From positions 1,168,188 through 1,232,187 of the forward strand of contig NW_023998569.1 in the NCBI RefSeq assembly GCF_014805625.2: DNA of 64,000 nt, read 5' to 3'. The notes beneath the pieces are model-generated. The model was given only the letters and a program-made list of their open reading frames with translations. It had not been told where the DNA came from and searched no databases. Made by a program: the position numbers and the translations under genes. The first letter of the stretch is position 1. Every line of letters begins with the position of its first letter. This DNA is from Glossina fuscipes. Lineage: Eukaryota; Arthropoda; Insecta; Diptera; Glossinidae. Positions 1 to 13,000 of this stretch are shown in pieces.

Positions 1-2714
1 TTTTTTTTTTTTTAGTTTAAATCCACCGTGATAAATTTTATATACCGTGATATATATATATTCAGTATAAAAAAAGAAACTAAACTTTGAAATGACTCAA
101 ACGGTCAATGATATGATATTACAAGTCATTTACTTCTTTTTTGCTTCAGCACGCCAGCTTTCCTCTCTATATAGGCTGGTTAGTATAAACCTTCGAATTC
201 TAAGAAATAATTTATAAGTCATTGTGGCGTTAAGGGTAAACTGTCATCTTGGATTTATTTAGGTGAACGTTTGTTGCATGATCGAAGCTCGCAAACTCTT
301 TTCAAAACTTCGAAAGTTTACGATCTGTTTTTTTCATTGCGACTGTTTGTCGACGCTATGGATGAAATCATTAAGCATATTCCGCTCTATGCGATGGTCA
401 ATTTCTGTTTATTTATTTCTCTCCCTCTCTCGCTCTATCTAAAAAAGAGATGATGCCTTAAAAATTTTTTGGAATGTTTGTTACAATAGCTTCTTCTTTG
501 CTTTTTGCCAAAAATACTGAATAATTTCCTGCAGATAAATCATTTCGCTGCATTGAATAATAAAGTTTAATTTTTTTAATTTTTTTAAATTTATTTGTTT
601 TTGATATCCATCCACTCCTGAATTTTATAGTTTTTTGAAGATCTTTGAAAAGAAGCAAGCGAGGCAGTAAAGACACTAAACACGTTATTAATAGATTTTT
701 ACAATTATTCTATCCTTAAAATTTGACGCAAAGAAGTATGCAAAAATTCAGTAACTGAAATCTTATTACAATGTGAGCAACTTTTTCTCACAATTACGAT
801 TTTTTGTTGAATGATTCTCATAAAAAATGTATAATTGCAATTGCTACTGTTCTCGTATTGTCGGTATCCTTTAAAGTTATTAAGTTGTTTGGATTTGAGA
901 TTTAAATGATTTGATTGCAACTGAACTGTTTTCGATTAGCTGATTTGCGTGGATGTGTTGATATGTTCTTATATTAAATTAGCAAGGAAGGACAGGTTTT
1001 CAATGTACTCCGATTATATTTATATAATACGCTTTAGTTTTTTTATCAACATATCTTCCAAGACTTTTTATTTTTTAGTTAAAACACAAAAAATTTGTGA
1101 AACGAAATTAAATCTTGAAAAGTTTAACCCTGAAAATATTTATTTAATAAATTCAACGTAAAGCTGTTTACTCGCTCTATGATTGATCTCTTGCTGTGTG
1201 TGTAGGTGTCTCTATCTTACATTAAGTATAAAAATTTGTACTATCGAAGAATGCCAGAAACAGAAATTTACTCGGATTAACAATCACAACAACGTTTCAA
1301 GAAATTCAAACCTAATTAATGCCAACACTCGTATTCAATATGTATGCAAACAAATATATATTTTCGTTTGTAAAACTCCGTTAACTGTATAATAGGCGTG
1401 CATATTAATGTACGCATTTATCATCTCATCGATACATAAATTCATTAAAGCTGAAAATTATATTTCTATGAATAAAATTAGTGACTTATTATTCGAAATT
1501 ATTGGCGCGATGGGAAGGGATTCGTGTTTGAGATTTTTTTTCGATAACAATTAAGTTATTATTACAATTGGTGTAGCAATTAGTGAGTAAGTTATAAAAA
1601 AACTTGAAATTAAGAGAGAAAAATTTATTAAATTACGTTAAATATAAAATTAATGATAAGATAAACAAAATTTCCGACTTTCACAAAGTTCCATATATTC
1701 AAAAAAACGGAAACAGGTTAAGTAAAACTTAATGACAGCGGCCAGCGATGGAAGAAGATTTGGCAGACAGAAGACCTCTGCTCTCAAAGACGTTATACAA
1801 TACGTTGACAATTGTTCTTGTAATTTTGAAGTTTGTTATCTATATTCTCTGGAGAAAAGAAAATAATTTACTATTTGGCTAAGTAAGAACAATGAATTCT
1901 AGTCTAATAAGAGCGAACAAAACTTAACATGAAAGGAATGACGACCCAAAATGTAGGAATATATAAGATAAGTGGAGAAAAGGCAAGTTGAAAATTGCAA
2001 CCTTTGGCGCATGAAACTGATAAGAGTGGGTAAATCATTAGCATCCACTTGCCATTATGCCGTGAGTTTTCAGTGTGAAAAAGTGCAGCCGCACGTAGCG
2101 GAAATCGCTCAAGAAAAATTCGCAGTTGTTTTGTTTCATCTAGTCGTTCTTTCGCGTGGAATTCGTTTTATTTCTAAAAGATAAGAAGACTAGTCCCATT
2201 CAGTTCGAACAGTAAATGTCGTAGAAAAACAGTGGAAGCAAAGTTACACACCCAATATGTATATAAGTATATAAGTATATATGTATATATGTATGTACAT
2301 ATATATATGTATTCGGGATCAGTTCAAACACTGCTCGCTTTAGATAGTAATAAAAAGTCGCATTCTTCCTCAGATTAGGAATCCATGTCACACATGGATT
2401 AATGCAAAAAACTTAACCAAATTGGAAGAATGCTATATCCTAGCGTATGCTTTTGTAAAGCTGTGTGATAGATATTTCAAAAAGAAAAACTTCACATATT
2501 ACTGAAATACTTTAATATATTAATAGGTTCCTGTGACCTCAACTACATAACAATGGCATTGAGGTGAAAGGTTTCAAAAAAGTTCAAATTAAAAAAGTTT
2601 TCCAAAATTTTTGTTTATTATAACTGATGTATGCAATGTTGACAACATAAAACATCAGTGCAATGTTGTCGCCGGATACGATGACACACGGATGTTGTGT
2701 CAATTTTTCATTTC

Positions 2715-2762
<48 letters not shown>

Positions 2763-3242
2763 GCTGTTGATTCTTGTTTGCAATTTTTTAATGTAAGAGT
2801 AGCGTACGAATGAGCATACTTAGGTTTTTGTTTCCGCAAAAAGAGAAAAAGTAAAAAAAAAAAGGAATCTCAAAGAAACACCAGAAAATGTACGAGAATA
2901 ATAAGAAAAATTCTTTATGAGTCGTTTACATTTTAAACATTAGTCCACACATAGAATGAAGAAATTCTGGGAATGGGTAGGGTCGGTCGGGTAAATACAA
3001 TAAAATAGAATACAGAAACAAACAGAATGAATGACAAACGTGCATTAATGACGGATTGACAGATTGTCAAACAGACTACAACTTAGCCAGACAGACCCAC
3101 AAAAAGGCAATATTTGTTAAAATTCTTTAAAAGAAAAAAAAATAAATAAATAAAAAGAAGAGGTATATGCTCTAAAACCTTTACATTATACACTTAATAC
3201 ACGTTTTTAATGCGTGTTTGTTTTTTTTTTCGCTACTTGCAG
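1..3242. other. Region upstream of the first coding cadherin exon
   Basis: I see no coding sequence here. The stretch is AT-rich, with simple TA/GTATA runs around 2258-2310 and a pure (AT)n run at 2721-2754. The first coding cadherin exon begins at a splice acceptor, so at least one 5' untranslated exon must lie in or beyond this stretch. I could not pick it out from sequence alone. The short open frames here are ordinary random frames without recognisable domains. Confidence 0.5.
2721..2754. repeat. (AT)n microsatellite
   Basis: About 17 uninterrupted AT units. It is likely length-polymorphic. Confidence 0.95.
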
Positions 3243-4093
3243 AAATGGCTTCCAGCAACCGCAACAATAACAACAGTACCTACAAAAGAAAAAGCAATAA
3301 AAGAAGAAAACGAGGATATCACAATAACAACAACAACAACAACAACAAAAATAATAATAACCAATTACACACCTTTGTAAATGCCAACTCTTCCTACTGC
3401 ACCACCAATACCTCCTATTCCATCTCGCCGTTCAGTAACAACAACAAAACCAACAACAACAACATTTTCGATACGTCCACCGCCTGCATCAATAAAAGCG
3501 ACAATAGCAACATTCGTTGCTATTGTATTAGCAGTTGGAGTTACTTGCCATCACCAACATCATCGTCGTCATTATCATCATCAGTATGCTGTGCGTCACA
3601 ACACGTTACACGACACTTTTCCACCATTCCATTGCTGAGTTGGACAACGGCATATCGAATATTGACAATCACACTACTAATTGACATTCTAAGTACGTCG
3701 CCAGTGCTGTGCGTAGATCCCAAATTCGATCCGTCGACGCGTATGCGTCTCGTTTTAGTGCCCTCCGATGCTCAGGTCGGTTCAGTCATTTATCGACTGC
3801 GTGCCACTGACGAAGAATTTGACTATCCGTTAACCTTTGAGCTAGTAGGCGATACTTCATCGTCTACGATTAATATTGAGTCTCTTCCATGTACCAAATA
3901 CAATTCAGTCTGCCAAGCGAACGTTATATTGCAACGTCGTTTAGAGCCGGGTCGCTATTATGATTTTCAAGTATCGGTTAAGGATACAAAAGGAGGTATG
4001 GCCACCCAATTATGTTCGATAACAGCAACTAATTTTACAACACCGCACGACCTCATCTTTCCGCACAAGCCAGGCATCATTATGATACCAGAG
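3243..4093 (+). CDS. Cad86C: Cadherin coding exon 1: start codon, Asn-rich N-terminus, signal sequence, EC1
   Basis: The exon opens after a T-rich tract ending CTTGCAG, with the ATG two bases inside (3245), and closes at GAG|GTGAGT in phase 0 (283 residues). The first 135 residues are hydrophilic, with an AAC/AAT microsatellite (about 3321-3363) coding for an Asn run and then Ser/Thr-rich sequence. Residues 136-155 (AYRILTITLLIDILSTSPVL) read as a signal sequence, followed by CVDPKFDP. EC1 is weakly canonical, with RATDEEFDYPLTFEL and FQVSVKDTKGG. An upstream TTG-initiated extension is ignored because it would cross the acceptor. I found no later ATG between the Asn run and the hydrophobic stretch that would give an ordinary short signal peptide. 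Confidence 0.85.
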
Positions 4094-7000
4094 GTGAGTA
4101 AGCCATTAACTATAAAAATAAACAAATGTGTACCGTCTTATGGCACGCACTACCATGCAATTGCAATTATATTCATATTACAAATCTATACGATCTTGAC
4201 GTAGTAGACACTTTCATAAAACGATGTTTATATACTCGTTAAACTCTTGCATATATACAGACACACACCCTATTACATACAATAAAAGAAAACAACTGTA
4301 ACTCTTTTTTTTTTTACCTTGATAAAGACGAACGAATAAGTAAGAGAAGCAACAGCTTAAAGTAGCAAAAGGTTAATAGCTTGCCATTTTCATTTCTGTT
4401 GCAAACCGAATTTCACGATAGAAAAGGTCTACAACGCATTCAATTACTCAGGTAAATGCATTGTAACAACAATTCGCAAAAATTGATTTTTATCAATTGC
4501 GCAAATAAATAAAATGAATAGTTTATTATAAATCATTGCAGTTATCGTCTCTTTGCCGTTTAGATATGATATAAACGCGAAGAGAAAGCAAGGCAGTATT
4601 GTGCTGGTTGAATATTATATTTATAATGGATTTTTAGGCACCCACCGTGTTAGCAACAATTTATTGAAATTTTTTATTAAGTTTATCCAAATTTTCATAT
4701 AAAAATCGAAGTCTTAATTTTATTTTTTATACCGTACATCATTCATGATATAAAGTATACTAAGTTTGTGTAAATGTATATTATACCCAGATGGATTAGT
4801 GAAAGAACCTATTTCTATTAAACCGATCAATTGATCCGATCACTTTCTGGATCGATTTAAGCTTTTTCGTTCGTCTGTCCATCTGGTTTTCTTCTATTCA
4901 AAGTAAAGATCTTTTTGGCATTATGCTTAAATTTAGTTCACCGACATGTTTCGACGCAAGGACGAGCGCTGTTGAAAATTTTGAGTGTTTAAACATGTTT
5001 AATTCCTGTTTAAAGTGATAATCTGCTAGACCTATGTCAAGAAGAAGACAGATTTTTTAAATGTTAAATTGTACAAGTGTCATTGACATAAACAAAAGGC
5101 TGTCAATATTAGGACCCTTAGATGACAGTCGAAATTTTGAACTTGGTCTCATTTCCATTTTTCTTTTTTTTTTTGTTTAATTTTGAAAGACGATACAATT
5201 CCCTCTGTACCAGTTTTTAATTCACATCTAAGTACATCGCTGTCATCGTTGATACCTTATGGCATCTGTGATGCCTTGTTTCAATACGTTACACTCTTTA
5301 TAGACAAATTAATATGCCATCAAACACTTATTAAAAAAAAAAAAGTAAAAAGAAGAACAAAAGACAATTGCAGTAATCGTCGCATATTAATTAAATTCTT
5401 TAACGGTTTATTAATGCAAAAAACCTAAAATTTCAAAGCATACATGAGCGTCTTTGTGCGTGTTAAGTTATGTTCAAAACAAAGTTTGCCAAGTTGAGCC
5501 ACAACTAGAAATTAAAAGAAAAAAAAAAAATTCGTAAAAATCGTCTGCTGGGCATATACACGTCTACGTTACTCTTCAGGGGCATACGTTTCACTAGTGT
5601 ATTCACAAATTTGTGATACAGTATTGAGTTAAATTTAAAACCAAGGCTTACATTCATCAATCGCAAAAAGACCTTTAAAGGCCAATTATTTTTTTTAAAC
5701 TTTAAAGAAAAAAAATTAGAACCTAACTTTTTTTCTCTCTAAATTTAATTCCAAGTATTTTCACCTCCAGCCATGCCTGTGATTAATGACTAGTTTACGA
5801 CGCGTTAGCGTCTGCAGAATGACTGAACGGGCGAATAACGCAAAAGAATCAAATAAGTATTTGGAAAAGCCATAATCTATATATATATAATTGATTATAT
5901 GGGAAAAAAGTTATAACATATGTACGTACATTTATGTGCAGACATGTGAACAATCATAATGGTCATGCTCTGACAATATAATTAATAGTACAGTGATTTG
6001 AACTGAATCAATTAAATTTACAAAATTACAATCGAAGATTTTTCTACGACTCATATAAGACAGAAAGGTACGATGTTAAAAAATGTCTGTACGTTGGCGA
6101 AAATCTCATTTATGTTAAATGTGTGTGTCAGTTGCCCGAACAGGTATATATGTATAATCAAATTTCGAATATATGATGCTTTCGCATTTGCTAATCTAAA
6201 GAATTTCGCCTCTTTAACATTTTTAACATTTATTGTAGACTTTGAGAACAAAGGAACAAAAGTTAAAAGCTAGAACTGATTTATTACTTAGCCAAGGAAT
6301 AAATTAATCTTTTCATGTCGTTATGGTATAATACATTAGTGTATGATGGCAATATCATTAAATTACTTCACCTCCAATAATCATAAACTGCTTGTTTTTT
6401 TTTTTTTTTGGAAGCCCAATAACATCTGCCTTTGACTTCGTGTTGAATGACTCTTATTCCAAGGTTCTTTTGCATTTAAAAGCTAAATAGTCACCTCGAA
6501 TACAAATCTATTATTCAAAAGAATTAAATTAGTGTTACACGAAAGACCCTTCAGCTTTTATAAGTGAAAACTGCATGAAAGTGTTCTTAACGTGCTATAT
6601 TTTTGAAAACAGTAATCTCAGCAAATTATACGAGTATATAAGAAATCAGGTATATTCAGAAGCATTGCTAAATTAAGAATGATGAAAGGTTTTTTGACCA
6701 AAAAAACAAGCTCTTTAATCGGCTTAGGTTGAATTTATGAACAACTGACACCAGTTTGCATCGAATAATTGATGGCAAGGTATATAGAATGATTCGTTCG
6801 ATATATCGGTCCCCTGTCGCCGTATTGTACATCTTAAGCAATAAATACATTTAATATTTTGCATCATAATTTCATACACCTTAGTAGAATTTTGTAAGCT
6901 TATAACCGCATTTTCCTACTGTGCTTTATTTAAAAATGTCTTTCCGTTAATTATTTGTGAATCCTAACTCAGGGGATGGTTCAATCTTCTCGATACGGGG

Positions 7001-10000
7001 TAAAACAATCGTAATTTGAATATGTCACTCGACAGCAGTTTCACAGCAGGAAGATTTTTCATTCCGTAAACTCTTTACTCGTTACAATAGTTCCATGATT
7101 CGCAACTATCGAATGTACTCGATGCCGAGAACCATTAACAGGTGTCTGATATAAGAAAAAAGAAATATTATGATTTCTTTATTGTTTCGTTTGGACGAAT
7201 TTTTTTCTAAGCCGCGAACTTAATTTCGATTGTATGCTTCTAGTTAAAGTTTCATGATCGTAATTGTGATCTTAACATGTAAAAGAACGACGTCGTAGGT
7301 AGTATTTGAAACAATGAGGCTGATTCCCACAAACCGTTTCCACCGAGTTTACCTTCGTCGGTCGTAAGTTTGTGGGCTTATAGGAACAAATCTAGGTTTT
7401 CCCTTTTAAGGAAAGTTGATAATGATTTTTTAGAAACCACGACGTGGAGAATTTTCTTATAACGATCGAAGCAATTTTCATGTATTTTCGACCCTTGTTT
7501 ATTGCCGAGCTTATACGCCCAAAACGGAAATTTGCCGTCTAAGGCAAATTTTTTAAGATATTATGTTTAAATTTCTGGAGTATTTTCTACGAAATTTGTT
7601 GTATCACGAAAAAAAAGACAAAACAGTACAGCAAACTTATGAAAGCAACCCATACAAATGCGTTCGGTTTTCTCTTTTATCGCCTCGCTTTAATTCATTT
7701 CCGTACGAAACGTTGCAGAAAAAACATCCAATATTTCTCAACACAACATTGGCAAGAAGAAGAAGCTAGGTATTGTTATTACTGCGATATATCGTCATTT
7801 ACAGTACATATTTATGGATATGTAATCGTGTATGTTATAAGACATTTACTTAAATAAATTGATTGCGTATATTTGATATTATGTAATGTTATATTTAATT
7901 TATATTTATTATATGGCTGCCTTGAGAAACGCCAGATGTCATGGGGAATTCATACGAGGTGATGAAGTTGAACAAAACCCTGTATGCAGATAAGAGCTTA
8001 TCCATTTCACTAAATAGAAAGGGAAGCCAGAGGCTTGGAGTTTAAAGATAAGTAGTTTATGATGAACATTTTGCTAAAATCAGTGTATAAGCCGTCAGTG
8101 CGAGAGCCACTAGAAAAAGCCTTGAAAACATGACAATTAAACTCTAACAGATTGATGACCGTAGGTCTTCCTTTTCGAAAGCCATGTTGGAATGGAGAAA
8201 TACACGATTTGACGGCAAAGGCCAAAAGCTGAGTCACAATGAGTCTCTAACAGTTTATGCAAGACACTCAACTTGAAAATGCCTCAACAAATTGTCTACT
8301 TTCGCTTTCGTCCGAACTGACTCATAGGGACGCTAGGTCAAAATTAATACAAAGTTGAAATAATTTTGCAGATTCGAAGAGAATGTTTATCAAATTCAAT
8401 TATAGGAGAGGAAAGCTCGAGGGGCCATGATCTTTCATGCATAAACTACTGGAACTAGGGACTGGCATTTAATCGCCGGCTTCTACACGGATCATAATTC
8501 CCTCTGAAAAACATGAGTATGTTTGATACCGATTCCTGCAGATTCTACCAAGACACGAGCGAAACGTCCCATCACATTCTTTGTGAGTGTGAGGCCATTT
8601 GCAGAATCAAACACAATTTGATGGTGTTCCGACCCAAAGAAAGTGGCGGGATTCATAAAAATCCGAAGACTGTTACACGCAATAGACTTTGTAGGTCACA
8701 ATACGCTTCGCCCAATTTGTTAATAATTACATTATAGTGTTTAAACGTTCTTGCGGGGAGTATCGTATTCAAAGGTAATTTACGCCCGGTGTGGCCGCTG
8801 AGGTTTATCCCGGCGAAAGAGAAGAGAGCAATTTTTCCAAGTAGGAAAAATTAACCCTCTTCACAATATGTATACATATCAACGAAATATCCATGAAATG
8901 CTAAACATAATTAAAAAAGTGTTCTGCCGAATCGGGAATTAAGAACATTGATTACAATGGCCCGAAGTGTTTCAATCCAATCCATGTATATGCTTTATTC
9001 TTAAGTATTGATAGCGATTTGAAAGCGAAATAACACGCCCATTAAGCGTAAGATGATAACATCTTTTATCGAAAGGGTCCCAAAGCGGGAGTTTATTTAA
9101 AAATTCCCTACGATTTGCATACAAAACATAATCTACCGCTTTGTCAAAGGCGGGCATCTTCTTATCCTGCTCACCTTCAAGCAAAAAAAATGTCTCTGAA
9201 TTAGTTTCGCCTTTTTTTAGATTAATTTTTCAAATTATTTTATTTCAAAAAAATATTTGAAAAACGCAAACCTTCCATTATTAATTACCAAATAAATTGG
9301 ACGCCATTACTCGCTTATCATGGCAAGACAAACGAACCACATCACCATTTGGATAGCGTACAAAAACGCTTTAATTAGTGAAACGCTTTCTACACTCGGG
9401 ACATACACTGAATTCATCGATTTCGATCTGCTGATCACGTATCAATACTTCGACACGTCATATTTCCGCGGTCAATAAAGTCCTTTTCATCTCCAAATGA
9501 TGACTCGCGCCATTTATTCTCACATTCTTCTTCTACTTTCTCTAATTCCTTCATTAATTGTTGCAATTTTTCAAGATATTGCTTGGTTAGAACGTTTTGT
9601 AAAAATTGATAAAAAGTTATGTATTATTATCGTGCCAAACATTAATCACATGCTCCAGATACGGTATAACCAATAGTTTATGACGTGTTAGTAGAAAATC
9701 CAGAACACTTACTCTCGGTAGATTTTCCACTTCAATAAAATCTTCAGTATATGTACGTAGGCCTTGCTCGGGACCGGCCTTCAAAACCCAATCGGAAAAT
9801 TCTAAAATTAATTGCAAATGGGAGGAGCCTAATTGTTGCAAATAGCGTATCGTACGTTCATGGCCGTATAAGCTGGAACCCTCTTTAATCGCTTGAGCTT
9901 GCAACAACTCCAATGCCTTGCGATGTTTACCGTTTGTTTGATACAATATAATTAATTCGGACATTTAGTCATGTTTCTTTAAAGTTTTCTCGGATTCTTG

Positions 10001-13000
10001 CAAATGACATTGATTTAAACGCAAGAGAGGAGCAATCAATGAATCATTAGTTTGCAAATAACACTTAAGAAGAGTGCTATCGATGATGGATAGCAACGAT
10101 TTCGAGCTACTTTTCGTATCACATAGTTTAACAACTTCTTTTGACAGGCCAAAGCCAAAAATTCAATTAAAGTTAAAATTGCATTTTCCAAATCTTTATC
10201 TTCTAACTGAGGCATAGGAAACGTGGGTACAGTAGCGTCAAAACTATCCTTCGTTGTCGGCTTGGCCTGGTTAGTTATTGTTTTAACATTTTTTTTTTTT
10301 TTCTTTTAAAAGAAACTGAACGTATAGTTAAGAAACGGTGTAATTAAATTCGAATTTTCGAACAAGATCACTTTCAAGGCAGCTTTCTTTAGACTGTGTT
10401 CTTACGAGTTGGCCGTAGCTCGTTTGCTTTCAATTTTGAGCCTTTTCGTCTTTTGTCAATAATTTCGAGGAAATAGCCGATAATTTCGTGCTCAAATTTT
10501 TTTGTTATTTTTAACATTATCTTTCTCTATTCAACAAATGTAAACAAATTCAGACGCTTATTCTCACATTTTTCGAATTATTGAGAATATAATACGCTTA
10601 TTCTCGTATCTGACCAATTTTTTATATTATTTGTATAATCAACACTAATCTGTGACATCGAGTAAAACTACATTTGATGTAATTGAAATGATGGATTGTC
10701 TTTGTGGCTATGTAACTCTGTCTTGTTATCAACGTCGTTTAGGAGAAACCATGCGAACAATAAAATGCAACAACAACAAAAACAGTAAAGTAGAAATCAC
10801 TTCAATAACAACATATATATTATTATTATTATTATTATTTTAATTTTAGACTAATGAAATGAATTCTTAGACTAAAAAAAGACATTGAGCACTAGCAACA
10901 CAGGCTATCGGCTCAACAACATATATAATTATCCTTAATTATGATGAATCTCAAGCACTAAAACCCACACATATAAACACACAAAACGAGGCACACATGC
11001 GCACCCCTACATGTGCACATACGTCCGATACAATACATCCACGAAACATTCCATAGTTATAAAAAATGTCTTGTGTTTAAAATATTTATTTTATGATGAA
11101 AGGAATTCACAAGCAAAAGTGTGTTACTGCCGCCAATATATATGACTGCATTTTATAAAAGACCGGCATATGAAACATATAGAAGCCAATAACTTGAAAT
11201 TTCGTATCTTAGCAGCACAATTTGATTTCAAATTGATTACACCATAACTTAATAAATAAGAGGTCGTAGTCCCCCTTATTTGGTCAGCGTACATTCACAT
11301 ATTTGCACATACTCCCTTATGCATTATTATAAAACATCGGCAGATGACGAATGTCGTGGTCTTATAAAATTTATTTATGATTTGATTTCATATTTACAGG
11401 ACGCTAAACGTGGCACGGAGCTCGATTACGTAATTGCGAGAAAAAATCCGCTCTTTCCGAAACCAGTCTACCTCGAACTATGGGTGAGTAATGCTTTAAA
11501 AAAACTCCATTCTTGAAAACATTTCTATATATCTTGCTTATGTTCTGACTTTTCTTTTAACCGTTTTTCTTTTCTTCTTTTTCAATTTTTCCGTTTTAGG
11601 GTTCACCCCTATTTGCCATAAGACAAAAAATTGTCTCTACAGAAACTACAGAGGGAACTCTTTTCCTACTGGGACCATTAGATTTTGAAAAACAAGCCAT
11701 GTATCATTTAACTATTTTGGCGAATGTAAGTGGTTAAAAAAAATCCAAATACGATAAATCTTGTAAATAAGTGAAATTCGTTTCGTTGTAGTTGTAGTAT
11801 TCCATCTATACTATAAGAAAAAGAAACGATATCTAATCGAGTAAAATTCAAAGACGAAATATTTTGAAGTAGTTAAGAGATAAAGGTTAAGGTCATGTTC
11901 GATCTGCGGAATTATAAAAGAAATACTGGATTATTATCACTCCATTTGGTTATAATAAATAATGATAAGCTTAAGATCACACGTTTATAACACTTGTTCT
12001 TTTTCGGAAAGTTATTCATAACACGCAAGAAAGTTATGTTCGCATACCCACCACTTTGCTTTTCGCACTCTATTCTGCAAGTTATTTTATTTGAGACCTA
12101 TATCGCTGGTACTAGGTGTGGTAGGAGTGTGCAGAATAGTCTTCATAGATCTGTCTTCCTTGCCTTATAATAAAAAAGCATGAAACCTCAAAAAAGTGAA
12201 ACTTCCAATGTTCTACCAAATTTGAAGTCGATATATGCATTTTTACGACCAGGAGATTGCCAATAGCAAAGACCACACAGACACGCAGACGGGCAAACAA
12301 GGCTAAATCAATTCCGAATTTCACGTTGATCAATCGTACATATATTTTATAGGACCTCTGAAGCTTCCTTTTGATAAAAAGATATTTTTTCCATCTGGCT
12401 TTTTATGCAGTTTTATAAGAGGATACGTGATTAAGAGACCCGGTGCAGAAACTTACATCAAAAAAGTAATACATAATTTATCATTGTTAGCAAATAGCGA
12501 TGCTTTTTTAACGAGATTCTTAACTTGATTTTTTGAACTCTCTCGTTTTGTGTAAGGTTTCCTCCCTTTTCACGATACTTTTGACAGAATTGTATAACTT
12601 CTTCATAGGTTTAGAATATGATGCGCTTGCCAAGAAAGCAATGCTATCGGTTTTATTATACAGAATAAAGGTTGTTTGTCTTGGCAGCCGTCACCAAATG
12701 ATGACTCCGCATTAGAACATAAACTCAGAACGCCGCCGTTTTTAAAACTAAAAAAAAAAGTAAAAAATTGTTATTTATTTTTTCAAATTTTATTTTATTA
12801 CTTCCAAACCACAAAAAATACAACATTAAAAATTTCAACGTATAGTTTATGGATATCGTAAATATATTAAGCATACGTGTTTTCGATTAACTTGCGAGTG
12901 CTACTGTCCGTCCACCGTTACACCGTACACGTATTATATTCGTCTTGACAAAATTATAAGAGAAAGATAAAAAATTACTTAAAATTATTGAAAATAATAG

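Larger units (their letters stand above)
4094..11399. other. Cadherin intron 1 (~7.3 kb)
   Basis: The donor is GTGAGT and the acceptor is ATATTTACAG. The intron contains a dispersed-repeat copy (4735-4985), LINE fragments in both orientations (8010-8720), a small Tubby-like fragment (8972-9184) and a broken Vps39 copy (9230-10330). Between these I see only AT-rich sequence and short homopolymers. A TTA/TTATTA run lies at about 10820-10842. Confidence 0.7.

Noticed and set aside
7326..7376. 9-bp inverted repeat CCCACAAAC/GTTTGTGGG
   Set aside because: Short stem with a 33-base loop, expected by chance in a window this size.
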